Assembly: GCA_011390955.1 (NCBI GenBank)
Contig: JAABRM010000010.1
Span: forward strand, 62,001 to 126,000
Reading direction: 5' to 3'
Source of the DNA: Oscillatoriales cyanobacterium
GTDB lineage: Bacteria; Cyanobacteriota; Cyanobacteriia; Cyanobacteriales; Laspinemataceae
DNA: 64,000 nt
The position numbers and the translations under genes were made by a program. Shown here one piece after another: positions 35,237-44,227 of the stretch; position 1 is the stretch's first letter; each line of letters begins with the position of its first letter. The notes beneath the pieces are model-generated. The model did not search any database and had not been told where the DNA came from. It saw only the letters and a list, made by a program, of their open reading frames with translations.

Positions 35237-35992
35237 ATGAAAATATCTCAAATTTTCCAAGCAGGGGCGATCGCCTGCTTACTTGGCTTTTTTTCTTTAT
35301 CTTGTACTCGCAGCCTAGGCAAATTGACTAATTCCACAACCCCTAACGCCAATGAATCTTCAGTCACCCCTATTTATGGGGAACTAATTGTTCCCGAAAA
35401 ATCTGATTATTTAATCATTCCCGTGGGTTTTTATCAAGACAATCGAAAGCTCAATATGTCGTCAAATATTTTCCCCACTACCGATCTTTCCATAGCTTAC
35501 GATTCAGTTAGAGGCAACCCGATGACAATGTATAATATGATTTTTCACCACAAAAAAACCGGTGAATCTCACCTTTTATTGGCGGAAAATGCCTTGATTT
35601 CATCCTTTAGTTTTATTGAGGTGAATCCCCCAGCAGAAAAGACCGCCAAGCCAACTAACCCCAAAAATCAATTCATTTTACTAGAGATTATCTCGAAAGA
35701 TACCAATGCTGGTGAAAATATCGATAGAAAAGATGCGATCGCTGCCTATTTAGCCGATGCTTCTGGCAAAAATGTCACCCAAATTACCCCCAGCAACACC
35801 ACAGTAGTCAGTTGGCATTTAGATAACACTCTGGGTTTTCTCTTGTTCAAAGTAATCGAAGATTCTAACCAGGATCAAAAGTTTGACGAAAAGGACGACA
35901 CCCGGTTTATTCGGGTAAATCTCCAGGACATTAAAATTGGCTCAGATATTATTACTGAACCGATGCGAAAACAAATTAATCAAAAAATCTGA
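35237..35992 (+). CDS. Hypothetical lipoprotein
   Basis: No family recognised. The 251 residues begin with a lipoprotein signal (AIACLLGFFSLSC, lipobox LSLSC), so the mature protein is probably membrane-anchored in the periplasm. The middle is beta-rich (YLIIPVGFYQDNRKL, SHLLLAENALISSFSF). An acidic DSNQDQKFDEKDDTRFIRVN near residue 217 resembles a calcium-binding loop (D-x-N-x-D-x-x-F-D-x-x-D). GGGAG lies about 11 bases before the ATG. It sits alone between repeat-containing spacers. Confidence 0.75.
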   Translation: MKISQIFQAGAIACLLGFFSLSCTRSLGKLTNSTTPNANESSVTPIYGELIVPEKSDYLIIPVGFYQDNRKLNMSSNIFPTTDLSIAYDSVRGNPMTMYNMIFHHKKTGESHLLLAENALISSFSFIEVNPPAEKTAKPTNPKNQFILLEIISKDTNAGENIDRKDAIAAYLADASGKNVTQITPSNTTVVSWHLDNTLGFLLFKVIEDSNQDQKFDEKDDTRFIRVNLQDIKIGSDIITEPMRKQINQKI

Positions 35993-36296
35993 CTCTAGAA
36001 ACTGGATGGTTTCCGATGTTTTGGGCAAGTCTGAGTCAAAACTGAGTCAAAAAACCCCCCAACCGTCAATTTCTACATCATTATCTTGAACTGAAGCTGG
36101 AGAAAATTTCTGAATTGAAATCAGCAGCAAGGGTAAATTACCAGGCTATTTGTTAAGAATTATATAAAACCGGGTAATATTCTGCCAAATGTTGCTATAA
36201 CGCAGATAAATGTCTCCGTTTTCTGTCAAAGTCGCTGAAAAAACCCGATTAACCGGATGATTCTGGATGATTCTGGATGATTTTTATTAAAAAATT
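35993..36296. other. Spacer with a 10-bp tandem repeat
   Basis: No gene seen. GGATGATTCT is repeated about three times at 36257-36286, just before the next small gene. Confidence 0.5.
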
Positions 36297-36524
36297 ATGC
36301 TACCTAACAATTTTTCACAACTTATCCCTTACTTACAGCCGGAACTAGAAATCCTGGAAACCCACCAGGTGACTCAGGAATTTTACCAGGAGGTGAAATA
36401 TCGTCAAGAGTTTGAAGTTTATTGCCAATGGTATTACGAGACGGCAGAGTCACATCGTCAAGAGTTGCAGAAAATGCGGGGCGATCTGAACTTATTCCGT
36501 TGGTTTTTTCGGCAAAAATATTGA
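36297..36524 (+). CDS. Small hypothetical protein
   Basis: 75 residues, MLPNNFSQLIPYLQPELEIL followed by QEFYQEVKYRQEFEVYCQWY and QKMRGDLNLFRWFFRQ. It is helical, aromatic-rich and charged. No family recognised and no Shine-Dalgarno. Short tandem repeats of about 10 bp immediately follow the gene. Codon use is like the neighbours; the call is tentative. Confidence 0.45.
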   Translation: MLPNNFSQLIPYLQPELEILETHQVTQEFYQEVKYRQEFEVYCQWYYETAESHRQELQKMRGDLNLFRWFFRQKY

Positions 36525-36693
36525 AAAATATTGAAAAACCATGATTTTCCATGATTTTCCATGATTTTCAATGGCGATGCTTGCTTTGGCCAAAATAAGC
36601 AAATATTTCTGCATATTTCTGAAGTTTACCGGGGGTAAATTCACAAAGAAGAAATTTATCGCCCCGATTTTTTCCGGTATCTATGTCCGTTAA

Positions 36694-36930
36694 TTATGAC
36701 AAAATTTCCAGTTCTTCTTCCCGAAAATGAGCTTTGAACTTTTTGTCAAATTGGACTTGTACTGGCAAGTTGGCGCTGATGGGTTTGCCTTGCCACTCGT
36801 TGGCCAAAGCCACGACTTCTCCTTCCAAACCTTTGAGGTCAAAGGCTTGATTCCGAGATGCAGGATGATGATAAACAATCACAGATTCTTGAACGCGAAC
36901 ACGAACGCCTACTTCCATAAACAAAACCAT
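36694..36930 (-). CDS. ftrV: Ferredoxin-thioredoxin reductase variable chain
   Basis: A small barrel subunit that supports the catalytic FtrC chain in passing electrons from ferredoxin to thioredoxin. Diagnostic strings are VGVRVRVQESVIVYHHPASR, NQAFDLKGLEGEV and EWQGKPISANLPVQVQFDKK, then FKAHFREEELE. The frame opens at MVLFMEVG (78 aa); the internal ATG (MEVGVRV, start 36918, 74 aa) fits the usual family length better. ftrC is not in the window. The gene stands alone on its strand. Confidence 0.9.
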   Translation of the reverse strand: MVLFMEVGVRVRVQESVIVYHHPASRNQAFDLKGLEGEVVALANEWQGKPISANLPVQVQFDKKFKAHFREEELEILS

Positions 36931-37519
36931 TAGCTAACTTGTCTAAAAATTTGGCTCCAAAAGGTTTGGCATTTCGGTGATGCCAACAATGTCTCTATAT
37001 CATCTCACAATATGTCCCCAAGATGTCCCCAAGATGTCACCAGATACTAGAGGTTGGGGTTGAGCGTTGGCGGTGAAAGATGTCATTACACGGGCGCGAT
37101 TCCCGTCTCTGGATCCGCTGCGCGGAATCGCCTCACCGGAATTTATGGATCCTGACAAATTTGTTAATTTTTATTTTGTTAATTTTTATTTAGCTCGGAC
37201 GCGATCGAGTAGAAAGGTCACGGGGGGCTAGGGCTGAAATATGCCTGAAATTCAAGCCTAGGATCGGCCATTGGCAGTACCAGCCACGGGTTCACTTTGG
37301 CCGAAGATGTAAGCTATGTGACAGTCCCTTGGGGAAAAAGTGCTATCAAATAAATATAAGTAGGTGAACATAATTAATTGCACTTTTCGTTCCCCACCGT
37401 AAATCCTTGGATTCCCGCCTTCGCGGGAATGACAGTTTTTCTTCTGATATGGTCCGTGGTGCATTTATTTCTGCCCACCTACTTAAATCAAAAATAATAA
37501 ATTCCTTTGGGAGGTGGCT
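36931..37519. other. Spacer holding a palindrome and MITE copy B
   Basis: No gene seen. It contains an 11-bp GTCCCCAAGAT tandem repeat at about 37014-37035, a GCGATTCC/GGAATCGC palindrome at 37096-37131, and the TAAGTAGG element at 37357-37485. Confidence 0.55.
37357..37485. mobile_element. 129-bp MITE with TAAGTAGGTG/CACCTACTTA termini, copy B
   Basis: Perfect 10-bp terminal inverted repeats enclose ATTAATTGCACTTTTCGTTC, GGATTCCCGCCTTCGCGGGA and GGTGCATTTATTTCTGCCC. This is the simplest and probably closest-to-ancestral copy in the window. A 68-residue open frame across it on the minus strand is an artefact. Confidence 0.88.
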
Positions 37520-37870
37520 ATGTCATACACATTCGACATTTTAGGAGTTTCTCCCCTATTAGATTTTTTCACCCAGCAAGAAAAAATTAAGGAAAAAACC
37601 GCTCATCTGGATTTGGAATATTTAGGTAGCTATACCTGCACCCTCGATAGTTTCCTCTGTTCTGTGGAAACAGTTTCTGCCCATAAAAACTGGCACCGCG
37701 ATCGCGTCTTGGATACGGTGATTAATTTTTGGATGAAAAACGCGGAAAGTATTGAGTATTGGACAGAACGCTTACAAGATGCTGGTTCGGAAAATCTTTT
37801 GGTGGCACGAGTTGGTGATATTCAAGGCTTAAAGTACACCTTTGAATCCCTGATCGATTCTCGGATGTAA
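37520..37870 (+). CDS. Hypothetical cyanobacterial protein
   Basis: 116 residues from the ATG at 37520, chosen because GGGAGG lies 6-11 bases upstream (a GTG two codons earlier is the alternative). It reads MSYTFDILGVSPLLDFFTQQ, DLEYLGSYTCTLDSFLCSVE and VINFWMKNAESIEYWTERLQ, with a globular mix of helix and strand and no membrane segment. No function assigned. A good terminator follows about 40 bp downstream, so it forms its own transcription unit. Confidence 0.75.
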   Translation: MSYTFDILGVSPLLDFFTQQEKIKEKTAHLDLEYLGSYTCTLDSFLCSVETVSAHKNWHRDRVLDTVINFWMKNAESIEYWTERLQDAGSENLLVARVGDIQGLKYTFESLIDSRM

Positions 37871-37910
37871 ATTCGGCTAATTGCATAAGAGTCGAAAATT
37901 AGCAACGTTC

Positions 37911-37942
37911 CCCTCCAAGGCAGAATTGATGGAGGGTTTTTT
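37911..37942 (+). terminator. Rho-independent terminator
   Basis: CCCTCCA and TGGAGGG pair around a 12-base loop and are followed by six T residues. Confidence 0.8.
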
Positions 37943-38391
37943 GATGGATTTGCCCTCGCATGGTCGGATTGTCCGGTAGTCACCCAATTCTTTGGCAAAA
38001 GCGATCGCCCCGGAGCGGGAAAAATTTGGCGACAGATTCATTCCCCTGGTTCAATAAAAAAAGCGGTCACTCGCGGTTACTCATCGATCCATCCGCTGAA
38101 TTGTGTCCGGGCTTCATAACGGTTCTCTATTTCACCAGGCCAAAAAATTTGTGGCAAAAATTTAGATCATTTTGCGCTGATTTTTTTTACAATTGGAACA
38201 TAACAAGATATCAAGTCAATCATCTGAGTGATTTAAACCACCGGCAGAATTGATCTGGATCACCTTTGCCCGAAAAAATCACCAAACAACTATCGGTAGA
38301 TTAGCAGAATCTTAATATAAATAGATGGATATCCTCCGTGATGCGAAAAATGTTTTAAACTAATAATATTAGGAGTTGAGCGGGAGGGAAT
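37943..38391. other. Spacer without recognised features
   Basis: This 449-bp region lies upstream of the secreted pentapeptide-repeat gene. I see no supported gene or repeat. GGAGTTGAGCGGGAGGG immediately before 38392 supplies the ribosome binding site of that gene. Confidence 0.45.
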
Positions 38392-39096
38392 ATGAAGTTT
38401 GGGAACTGGGCGATCGTGGCACTACTCGGCACAATCTCGATAGCGAATCCGGCTAAAGCGGAAAATCCAGCACATCTGCAACAATTATTGGAAACTAAGC
38501 AATGTAGCCGATGTGATTTAAGTGGGGCTAATTTAGCGGGGGCGGATTTACAGGGAGCCAACTTGGAAGAGGCGAATCTGACGGGGACGAACTTGGAAGG
38601 GGCGAACCTGAATGAAGCGAATTTGATCCGAGCCAACTTGACCGAGGCGAAATTGATCCGGGCCACCCTGATTGCAGCTAAACTGCATGGTGCTAACATG
38701 GAACGGGCTAATTTAATCGCCGCCAATCTATCTTTGGCTGGTTTGGTGATTGTGAGGTTGAATCATGCCAACCTGACCTCGGCAAATCTGGTGGGCGCTA
38801 ATCTAGAAAGTGCTGATTTAGTGGGAGCCAATCTTCGTCTGGCATCTCAGTCAATCTTCAGCTTAAGGGAAGTCAGCCTCAGAGAGGGGACTCCGTTTGG
38901 CGTGGAAATGGCTGGAGTGAACCTGCGGGATGCGGATTTAACCAATGCTAATCTGATGGGAGCCAATTTGAGTTGGTCCGATTTAACCAATGCTAAGTTG
39001 GAGAATACGGATATGCGATATGTGCAACTCCAAGGAGCACAGATTCCTTCCCACAGTGGCTATTCTAGCCCTTCAGTGGTTCAAGCTGAACCTTAA
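38392..39096 (+). CDS. Secreted pentapeptide-repeat protein
   Basis: The 234 residues begin with a signal peptide (MKFGNWAIVALLGTISIANP, cleavage after AKA). Two cysteines (CSRCDLSG) precede about 30 A(D/N)LxG(A/T)NL pentapeptides forming a right-handed beta-helix from residue 42 to the end, interrupted near 155-180 by SQSIFSLREVSLREG. Such proteins in the periplasm or lumen have no agreed function. GGGAGG lies about 4 bases before the ATG. It is convergent with the larger pentapeptide-HNH gene. Confidence 0.9.
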   Translation: MKFGNWAIVALLGTISIANPAKAENPAHLQQLLETKQCSRCDLSGANLAGADLQGANLEEANLTGTNLEGANLNEANLIRANLTEAKLIRATLIAAKLHGANMERANLIAANLSLAGLVIVRLNHANLTSANLVGANLESADLVGANLRLASQSIFSLREVSLREGTPFGVEMAGVNLRDADLTNANLMGANLSWSDLTNAKLENTDMRYVQLQGAQIPSHSGYSSPSVVQAEP

Positions 39097-39334
39097 GCGC
39101 AAAAATTGTTAGCGATCGATCTTTTTGTGGGATGAACACCAGGAAACAGAAAGGGATCTCAGGCAATTATCTCGGTAAAGACTGGACCTAGATTTGATTC
39201 CCGTGGCGGCACAATCTCCACAGTGAAACATGATTAATTATCAGTCAAATTGATGGGCGATCGCTTCTGGAACGTTGTGAAGAAGCGATCGCCTTATTAT
39301 TGTGAATGATGCCGGATTATGGGATGGCGATCGC

Positions 39335-41002
39335 TCACGAGGAAGCATTAAACCAACTCGACCACTGTAAGCGTAATTTCAGCAATTCCTGGTTGGGTTG
39401 AAATCCCGCTAAAGTTGCTTGACGCAGCGGTTTTTGATGAAGCGATCCATAGGTCGTATTCCGTAAAGTTGGCGCGACAATAATATTGAGAGTTTCTGGA
39501 TCGATCGCAATCAAATGCAGATCGAATAGAGTATGAACATCAGCCCGCAACAGTAAACCATGAGAAGGGTCGCTATTTTGTGTCGGTTGATTGGGTTGCA
39601 GAAACGCAACTTCTAAAATCGGTTCTACTTCGCAACCCGTCATCGAACAACGCCCTTGATAAGCTTCTAATAATCGTTTTCGCAATGTGGAAGGACCTCT
39701 TCGCTTGGCGATCGCCAAACTCACAGAGGTAAAATGGCCATTCTCCCCCATCCGCTGTTTAATCAACTCCAAAAATTCTTCCGGTTCAGCATTGCTCCTG
39801 GTTCGATAATTATTAGTCTGGGAATGATTAATCTGGTAATGGTTAGTTTGGTAATGATTAGTCCGATTCAGATTCGGTTGACCCCGATCCCTTGCCCCAA
39901 ACTCTAAAGGTAGATCCGGAGATTTTGCCTGAGAAATCTGAACATCAACTTTCTCAGAAATTGGCTCCGGTTCGCCGGATGACTCACCCAAAGTTACGGT
40001 TAAGTCAGCATCGATCTCGGCATCATTATTTTCACCGAGTAAAATCAAGGGCCGATCTAATGTCAAATTAGCCAGCACCGCTTCGGATCGATCGCTGGCG
40101 ATCGCTTCTTGAGTATCTGGCAGCAACGACAATAAAACGGGTGATTCCGTCTGAGAACCTTGCGGCAAACTTTTCACCACATTAAAATAGTCTGAAGCTA
40201 AACCATTATCAACAACTGCCTCTTCTAATATTTCTCCTGTGGGCAATGCAGGACTCAGCAATTGTGCGGATTTCGGGGACGATCCGGGCATATTTCCCTG
40301 AGAGGGCAAGGTGGCTTTTTGCCGATTCGCCCCTTGAAAATTGGCCCCAAATAGCTTGGCTTCGGTTAAATCAGCGTCTTCCAGATTGGCTTGTTGTAGG
40401 TTGGCGTTTTGCAAATTCGCCCCAAACAGCTTGGCCCCGCGCAAATTCGCTCCTTGAAGATTTACCCCTTCTAAATTCGCTCCAGTCAGGTTGGCTTTTG
40501 ACAGGTTAGCCCCTTGTAGTTTTCCCTGTTTAAGATCCGCATTGCGTAACTGCGCTTCAACCAAATTGGCAACTCGCAAATCTACTCCAGACAACTCTGC
40601 CTTGTCCAAGTCTGCGGCTTCTAAATTCGCCAAACGCAGACTAGCCCCGCGAAAGTTGGCACACATTAAGTGACTTTGAAAAAGATTTGCTCCCTGAAGT
40701 TGCGCTTCTTGTAAATCAGCCCATTGTAAATTTGCTTTTCTCAGGTTGGCCTCTTTGAGCACTGCCCGTTGTAAGGTGGCATCAGATAGATTCGCTTTTT
40801 GCAAGTCTGCCCAGGAAAGGTTCGCCAGTTTTAAGTTCGCACCTTGGAAATCAGCCCAACGCAGGTAGGCTCCTTGGAGGTCAATTTCTGGCAATTGGGC
40901 GCGTGTTAGTTCTAAGCCACTTAAATTGGCATTGCGAAAACTGCGTTGGCCACTGGTGTAAGATTTGATCAATTCACTGGCACTCTTGCTTTCCCCGATC
41001 AT
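39335..41002 (-). CDS. Pentapeptide-repeat protein with C-terminal degenerate HNH domain
   Basis: Residues 1-30 form a helical cap (ASELIKSYTSGQRSFRNANL), then about 200 residues of pentapeptide repeats (ALQGANL-type) make a beta-helix. A polar linker of 170 residues includes an NHYQTNHYQINHSQTN low-complexity run. The last 140 residues resemble an HNH endonuclease domain: RKRLLEAYQGRCSMTGCEVE, ILEVAFLQPNQ and GLLLRADVHTLFDLHLIAID. The first His expected in an EAAHI-like motif is Phe (EVAFL), and the Asn of NGLLLR-like motifs is His (SHGLLLR), so catalysis is doubtful. No signal peptide. Function unknown. Confidence 0.82.
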   Translation of the reverse strand: MIGESKSASELIKSYTSGQRSFRNANLSGLELTRAQLPEIDLQGAYLRWADFQGANLKLANLSWADLQKANLSDATLQRAVLKEANLRKANLQWADLQEAQLQGANLFQSHLMCANFRGASLRLANLEAADLDKAELSGVDLRVANLVEAQLRNADLKQGKLQGANLSKANLTGANLEGVNLQGANLRGAKLFGANLQNANLQQANLEDADLTEAKLFGANFQGANRQKATLPSQGNMPGSSPKSAQLLSPALPTGEILEEAVVDNGLASDYFNVVKSLPQGSQTESPVLLSLLPDTQEAIASDRSEAVLANLTLDRPLILLGENNDAEIDADLTVTLGESSGEPEPISEKVDVQISQAKSPDLPLEFGARDRGQPNLNRTNHYQTNHYQINHSQTNNYRTRSNAEPEEFLELIKQRMGENGHFTSVSLAIAKRRGPSTLRKRLLEAYQGRCSMTGCEVEPILEVAFLQPNQPTQNSDPSHGLLLRADVHTLFDLHLIAIDPETLNIIVAPTLRNTTYGSLHQKPLRQATLAGFQPNQELLKLRLQWSSWFNASS

Positions 41003-41324
41003 GGTTTATCTCCTAATCCCAAATTGCTGGAGTTTGATAAATTAATTGGCGATGCCCCTGATTTTTCTCTGGAAAAATAATACTTTTTGCTTCTACATTC
41101 AGTATATTTTAATATTAATGCTGATTGCATCCTATCTGATTTGGGGGTATGGCGATCGCCGATCCCCTAATTTAAAATAGCATTTTTAAAATTTTGTATA
41201 ATTTGACAATAGCAGTAGTTATGCTAATTTACTAATTTAAATGTTAACAAGCTAAAATTATTTTTATTTCATAAAAATGTGAGTAATTAATGACTTAAGC
41301 TAAAATAATATATAATAAATATAC
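41003..41324. other. AT-rich spacer
   Basis: Upstream region of the pentapeptide-HNH gene, ending at MITE copy C. No gene, clear promoter or RNA seen. Confidence 0.45.
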
Positions 41325-41478
41325 TAAGTAGGTGGGCAGAAATAAATGCACCACAGACCATATCAGAAGAAAAACTGTCATTCCCGCCGATGGCGGCCTT
41401 CGCGGGGGTAAACTCCGGCGGGAATCCAAGGATTTACGGCGGAGAACGAAAAGTGCAATTAATTATGTTCACCTACTT
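41325..41478. mobile_element. 154-bp MITE with TAAGTAGGTG/CACCTACTTA termini, copy C (inverted)
   Basis: Same element as at 37357-37485 in the opposite orientation, with perfect 10-bp ends. The central palindrome is enlarged by about 25 bp (CCGATGGCGG and GGGGTAAACTCCGGCGGG), like copy A. It lies 73 bp upstream of the P450 pseudogene. Confidence 0.88.
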
Positions 41479-41551
41479 AATTAAATATAAACAAACAAAA
41501 ACGGTTGATTTTTTTGCCGCCAAAAAATATATCTAAGTTTGAGGGATAACT

Positions 41552-42286
41552 ATGACACAAAATTTACCTTTACCTCCGGGCAGTTCTGGTTTGCCTTTGA
41601 TTGGCGAAACGATTTCTTTTGTGTTGGATAAAAATTTTGCCGATAAGCGGATTAAAAAATATGGCAATATTTTCCGCACCCATATTTTAGGGCAGCCTAC
41701 GGTGGTCATGTCCGGGACAGAGGCGAATGAATTTATTCTGTCTAGCCATTTTGACTATTTTTCTTGGCGGGAAGGTTGGCCAGCTAATTTTCGCGAATTG
41801 TTAGGAGAGTCTCTGTTTTTGCCGGAGGGAGAAGAACACCGCCGGAATCGCAAATTACTGATGCCCGCATTTCATGGGCCGGCATTACAAAATTATTTTC
41901 AAACAATGGTGGAAATCTGCGATCGCTCTCTGGAAAAATGGTCAGAATTAGGAGAATTTACCTGGTTTCCTTTAATGAAACAAATGACATTTGCGATCGC
42001 CAGTGTATTATTACTAGGAAGTGAACCAGGTCAGGAAACGGAACGCTTATCAAAGCTTTTTACCCAACTTACCCAGGGTTTATTTGCCTTGCCCATTCCT
42101 TTCCCTTGGGCAACCTATCCCAAAGCCCTGAAAGCCAGAGATCAACTTTTAGCTTAGATTGAATTTGCCGCCCGCTTACTGCAAAATTATCATTGGGAAT
42201 TGTTGCCCAATCAAGACTTAACAATGGAGCCAATTCCCACCCTTCACCCGCGTTCTGGCCTGCAAGTGAAACTCTGGAAACGTTAA
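41552..42286 (+). pseudogene. Cytochrome P450 (CYP120-like) with a large internal deletion
   Basis: The first 201 codons encode a P450 N-terminus: PLPPGSSGLPLIGETISFVL, FRTHILGQPTVVMSG, FLPEGEEHRRNRKLLMPAFH. A TAG stops the frame at 42155. The same frame then continues as IEFAARLLQNYHWELLPNQD and TMEPIPTLHPRSGLQVKLWK, ending in TAA at 42286, which is a P450 C-terminus. The I-helix, the ExxR motif and the heme-binding Cys region (about 200 residues) are missing, with the junction at the stop codon. The product cannot bind heme, so the gene is dead. Confidence 0.88.
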
Positions 42287-42305
42287 AATTTTATGGCCGC
42301 CCATG

Positions 42306-42593
42306 CTATTTTGAACCGCTTTTATTGCGATCTAAAACTGTAGGTTTTTTTGCATTAAAATAGTTCCTGTTCGCGAGGGGGAATTCATTCCGATAGGACT
42401 CGAAAGCGGGGAAATCAGAGACCCCTTGATAAGACAAAATCGCCTCTGACCATTGGGAAACTGAAGTCGATGGCGGTTGCATTTGATGGCGTAAAACTTG
42501 CAGAATCAATGTTGGCAGGGGAATATTAGATTGTGTCGCTTGACGGATGAGGTCTTGTTCGAGGTCTGGCGGTAGGTCGATTGTAATTTGCAT
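42306..42593 (-). CDS. Orphan antitoxin-like small protein
   Basis: 95 residues starting MQITIDLPPDLEQDLIRQAT and SNIPLPTLILQVLRH, which resembles cyanobacterial antitoxins of ribbon-helix-helix type. The middle (SEAILSYQGVSDFPAFESYR) matches the toxin-binding tail of that group; the last 25 residues look like read-through. GAGGG lies 10 bases upstream of the ATG. No toxin gene is adjacent: downstream is the 3' end of the P450 pseudogene, 20 bp away. It is probably the surviving half of a toxin-antitoxin pair. Confidence 0.6.
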   Translation of the reverse strand: MQITIDLPPDLEQDLIRQATQSNIPLPTLILQVLRHQMQPPSTSVSQWSEAILSYQGVSDFPAFESYRNEFPLANRNYFNAKKPTVLDRNKSGSK

Positions 42594-42816
42594 CGGTGAT
42601 TTCCCTCACTTGATCCGGTTTAGATATTTTATCACACCCCCACATCTCCGTCGCCCCCCACCAACCAACCCAGAAACCACCTAGAAACCGAGACCTGATA
42701 ATTGTAGCAATAATTTTTAAAGTTGCTATTAGCTGAGGTGATTTATCTATAAATACTTGAAGGAATATCTTCAGGATAGCCAAAAAGCCGTGAATACCAT
42801 CAATTCAGAAACCAGG

Positions 42817-42852
42817 AAAAAACCCGGTTTCTTCAAGAAACCGGGGGTTTTT
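42817..42852 (-). terminator. Bidirectional terminator built from a CCCGGTTTCTT palindrome
   Basis: AAAAAACCCGGTTTCTT and AAGAAACCGGGGGTTTTT form an 11-bp perfect stem flanked by A and T runs, 17 bp beyond the MFS gene stop. The core belongs to the AGAAACCGGGTTTCT repeat family, so a dispersed repeat serves as terminator here. Confidence 0.85.
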
Positions 42853-42868
42853 CCCAATAATCGATCGC

Positions 42869-44227
42869 TTAATCTTTAGAACCAGACTCACAAAGAGTTT
42901 TACCAGAACTGCTGTCAGTCGAATTTGATGCAGACAGAATCGGGTCGCGAACCATCACCTCGACACGGCGAATCTGACGATTTTGATAAGCAATGAAAGT
43001 AGCTAAAATATTGATCAGACCCATCAAGATTAAGAAGAAAGCGCTACCCCGACCAGGGCCAGTGCCGATCGCCCGACCAATAGTTCCGGCTAACAATCCA
43101 TCACTTAACAGTAACGGTTCAAAGATCCGATCTACGATCGGCCCGGTGATAATGTAAGCCAAAATCGAGGCGGATTTTTCCACCGCTTGTTGTAAAGCAA
43201 ACACTCGTCCTTGTAAATCGACGGGGACTTTTGTTTGCCAAATGGTTTGATTACAACTAATCACAATAGGATAGGCAAAGAGGAAACCAAATACGGCTAA
43301 ACCAGCCAAAGCCACAGAACTGTTAAACACACCAAGACATAATAAAAGTCCTTGGAATGGAACAAAGAAATAAACCCCAGAAATCTTCCGTCTTGGTCCA
43401 CCCCAAGCACTCATGGTGATACTGCCCAGTAACCAGCCAAAACCGCCAATAGACAGAACCATTCCTAGTTCTTGACTAGAGGAAAAATTCAGCATTAAAG
43501 GCCAGAATAGTACCTCTAAAATCCCCATTGTGAAGTAAACAACGGTGAAGAAAGTTAGCAAACCTCGCAAACCGGGACGGAAGGTAATGTAATTCCAACC
43601 AGAGACAATTTCTTGGGATAGGTCACGGGATAGGTCGCGCCATTTAGCCGATTTTTTAGTGGTTTTTTCCGGTTGCGGAAAGCGAACCATCAGCATGATG
43701 GCTAAGGCCACCAAAAAAGTAGCAAAGTCAATAGCCAGGATGCCTTCTAAGTGAATTATGGCAACGAGTACCCCAGCCAATGCCGGAGATAAAATTTTGG
43801 CCGTAGCGCGGGATATTTGCACTGCACCATTTGCCCTAGCGAGATGTTGTTTGGGCACCAGTAAGCCGATCGTGGCGGAGTAAGCAGGCCATTGAAAGGC
43901 GTTGAAGATGGAGTTAAAGCCTACCGCTACATATATATGCCAGATTTCTAGGCGATCGAAAAATAGCAACATCCAGATCGCTAGGGTGCCAATTCCCGCT
44001 ACGGAGTCACTGAGAATCATCGCCCAGCGACGATCCCAGCGATCGACGATCGCACCGACTACGGGTGAGATGATGATGTTTGGTAGATGAATGAACAAGG
44101 AAATCAAGGCAAACTGTGTCACCGATCCGGTGGTTTGATATACCCAAACCCCCAGGGCAAAACTGGTTAGACCAGACCCCACTAGGGATATCAGTTGTCC
44201 AAAGCAAATAAAAAGAAAAGTCTGCAT
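42869..44227 (-). CDS. Major facilitator superfamily exporter (DHA3/EntS-like)
   Basis: The 452-residue protein has about twelve hydrophobic segments. The motif-A region reads GAIVDRWDRRWAMILSD after the second helix, and LISLVGSGLTSFALGVWVYQ at the N-terminus is typical of DHA3-type drug or siderophore exporters. GWNYITFRPGLRGLL near 210 is a conserved loop of this subfamily. Substrate unknown; no biosynthetic genes are nearby. The soluble C-terminal tail carries a Ser-rich stretch (SASNSTDSSSGK). Confidence 0.9.
   Translation of the reverse strand: MQTFLFICFGQLISLVGSGLTSFALGVWVYQTTGSVTQFALISLFIHLPNIIISPVVGAIVDRWDRRWAMILSDSVAGIGTLAIWMLLFFDRLEIWHIYVAVGFNSIFNAFQWPAYSATIGLLVPKQHLARANGAVQISRATAKILSPALAGVLVAIIHLEGILAIDFATFLVALAIMLMVRFPQPEKTTKKSAKWRDLSRDLSQEIVSGWNYITFRPGLRGLLTFFTVVYFTMGILEVLFWPLMLNFSSSQELGMVLSIGGFGWLLGSITMSAWGGPRRKISGVYFFVPFQGLLLCLGVFNSSVALAGLAVFGFLFAYPIVISCNQTIWQTKVPVDLQGRVFALQQAVEKSASILAYIITGPIVDRIFEPLLLSDGLLAGTIGRAIGTGPGRGSAFFLILMGLINILATFIAYQNRQIRRVEVMVRDPILSASNSTDSSSGKTLCESGSKD

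Noticed and set aside
37258-37464. 68-residue open frame on the minus strand
   Set aside because: It lies largely across MITE copy B and has no protein-like features.
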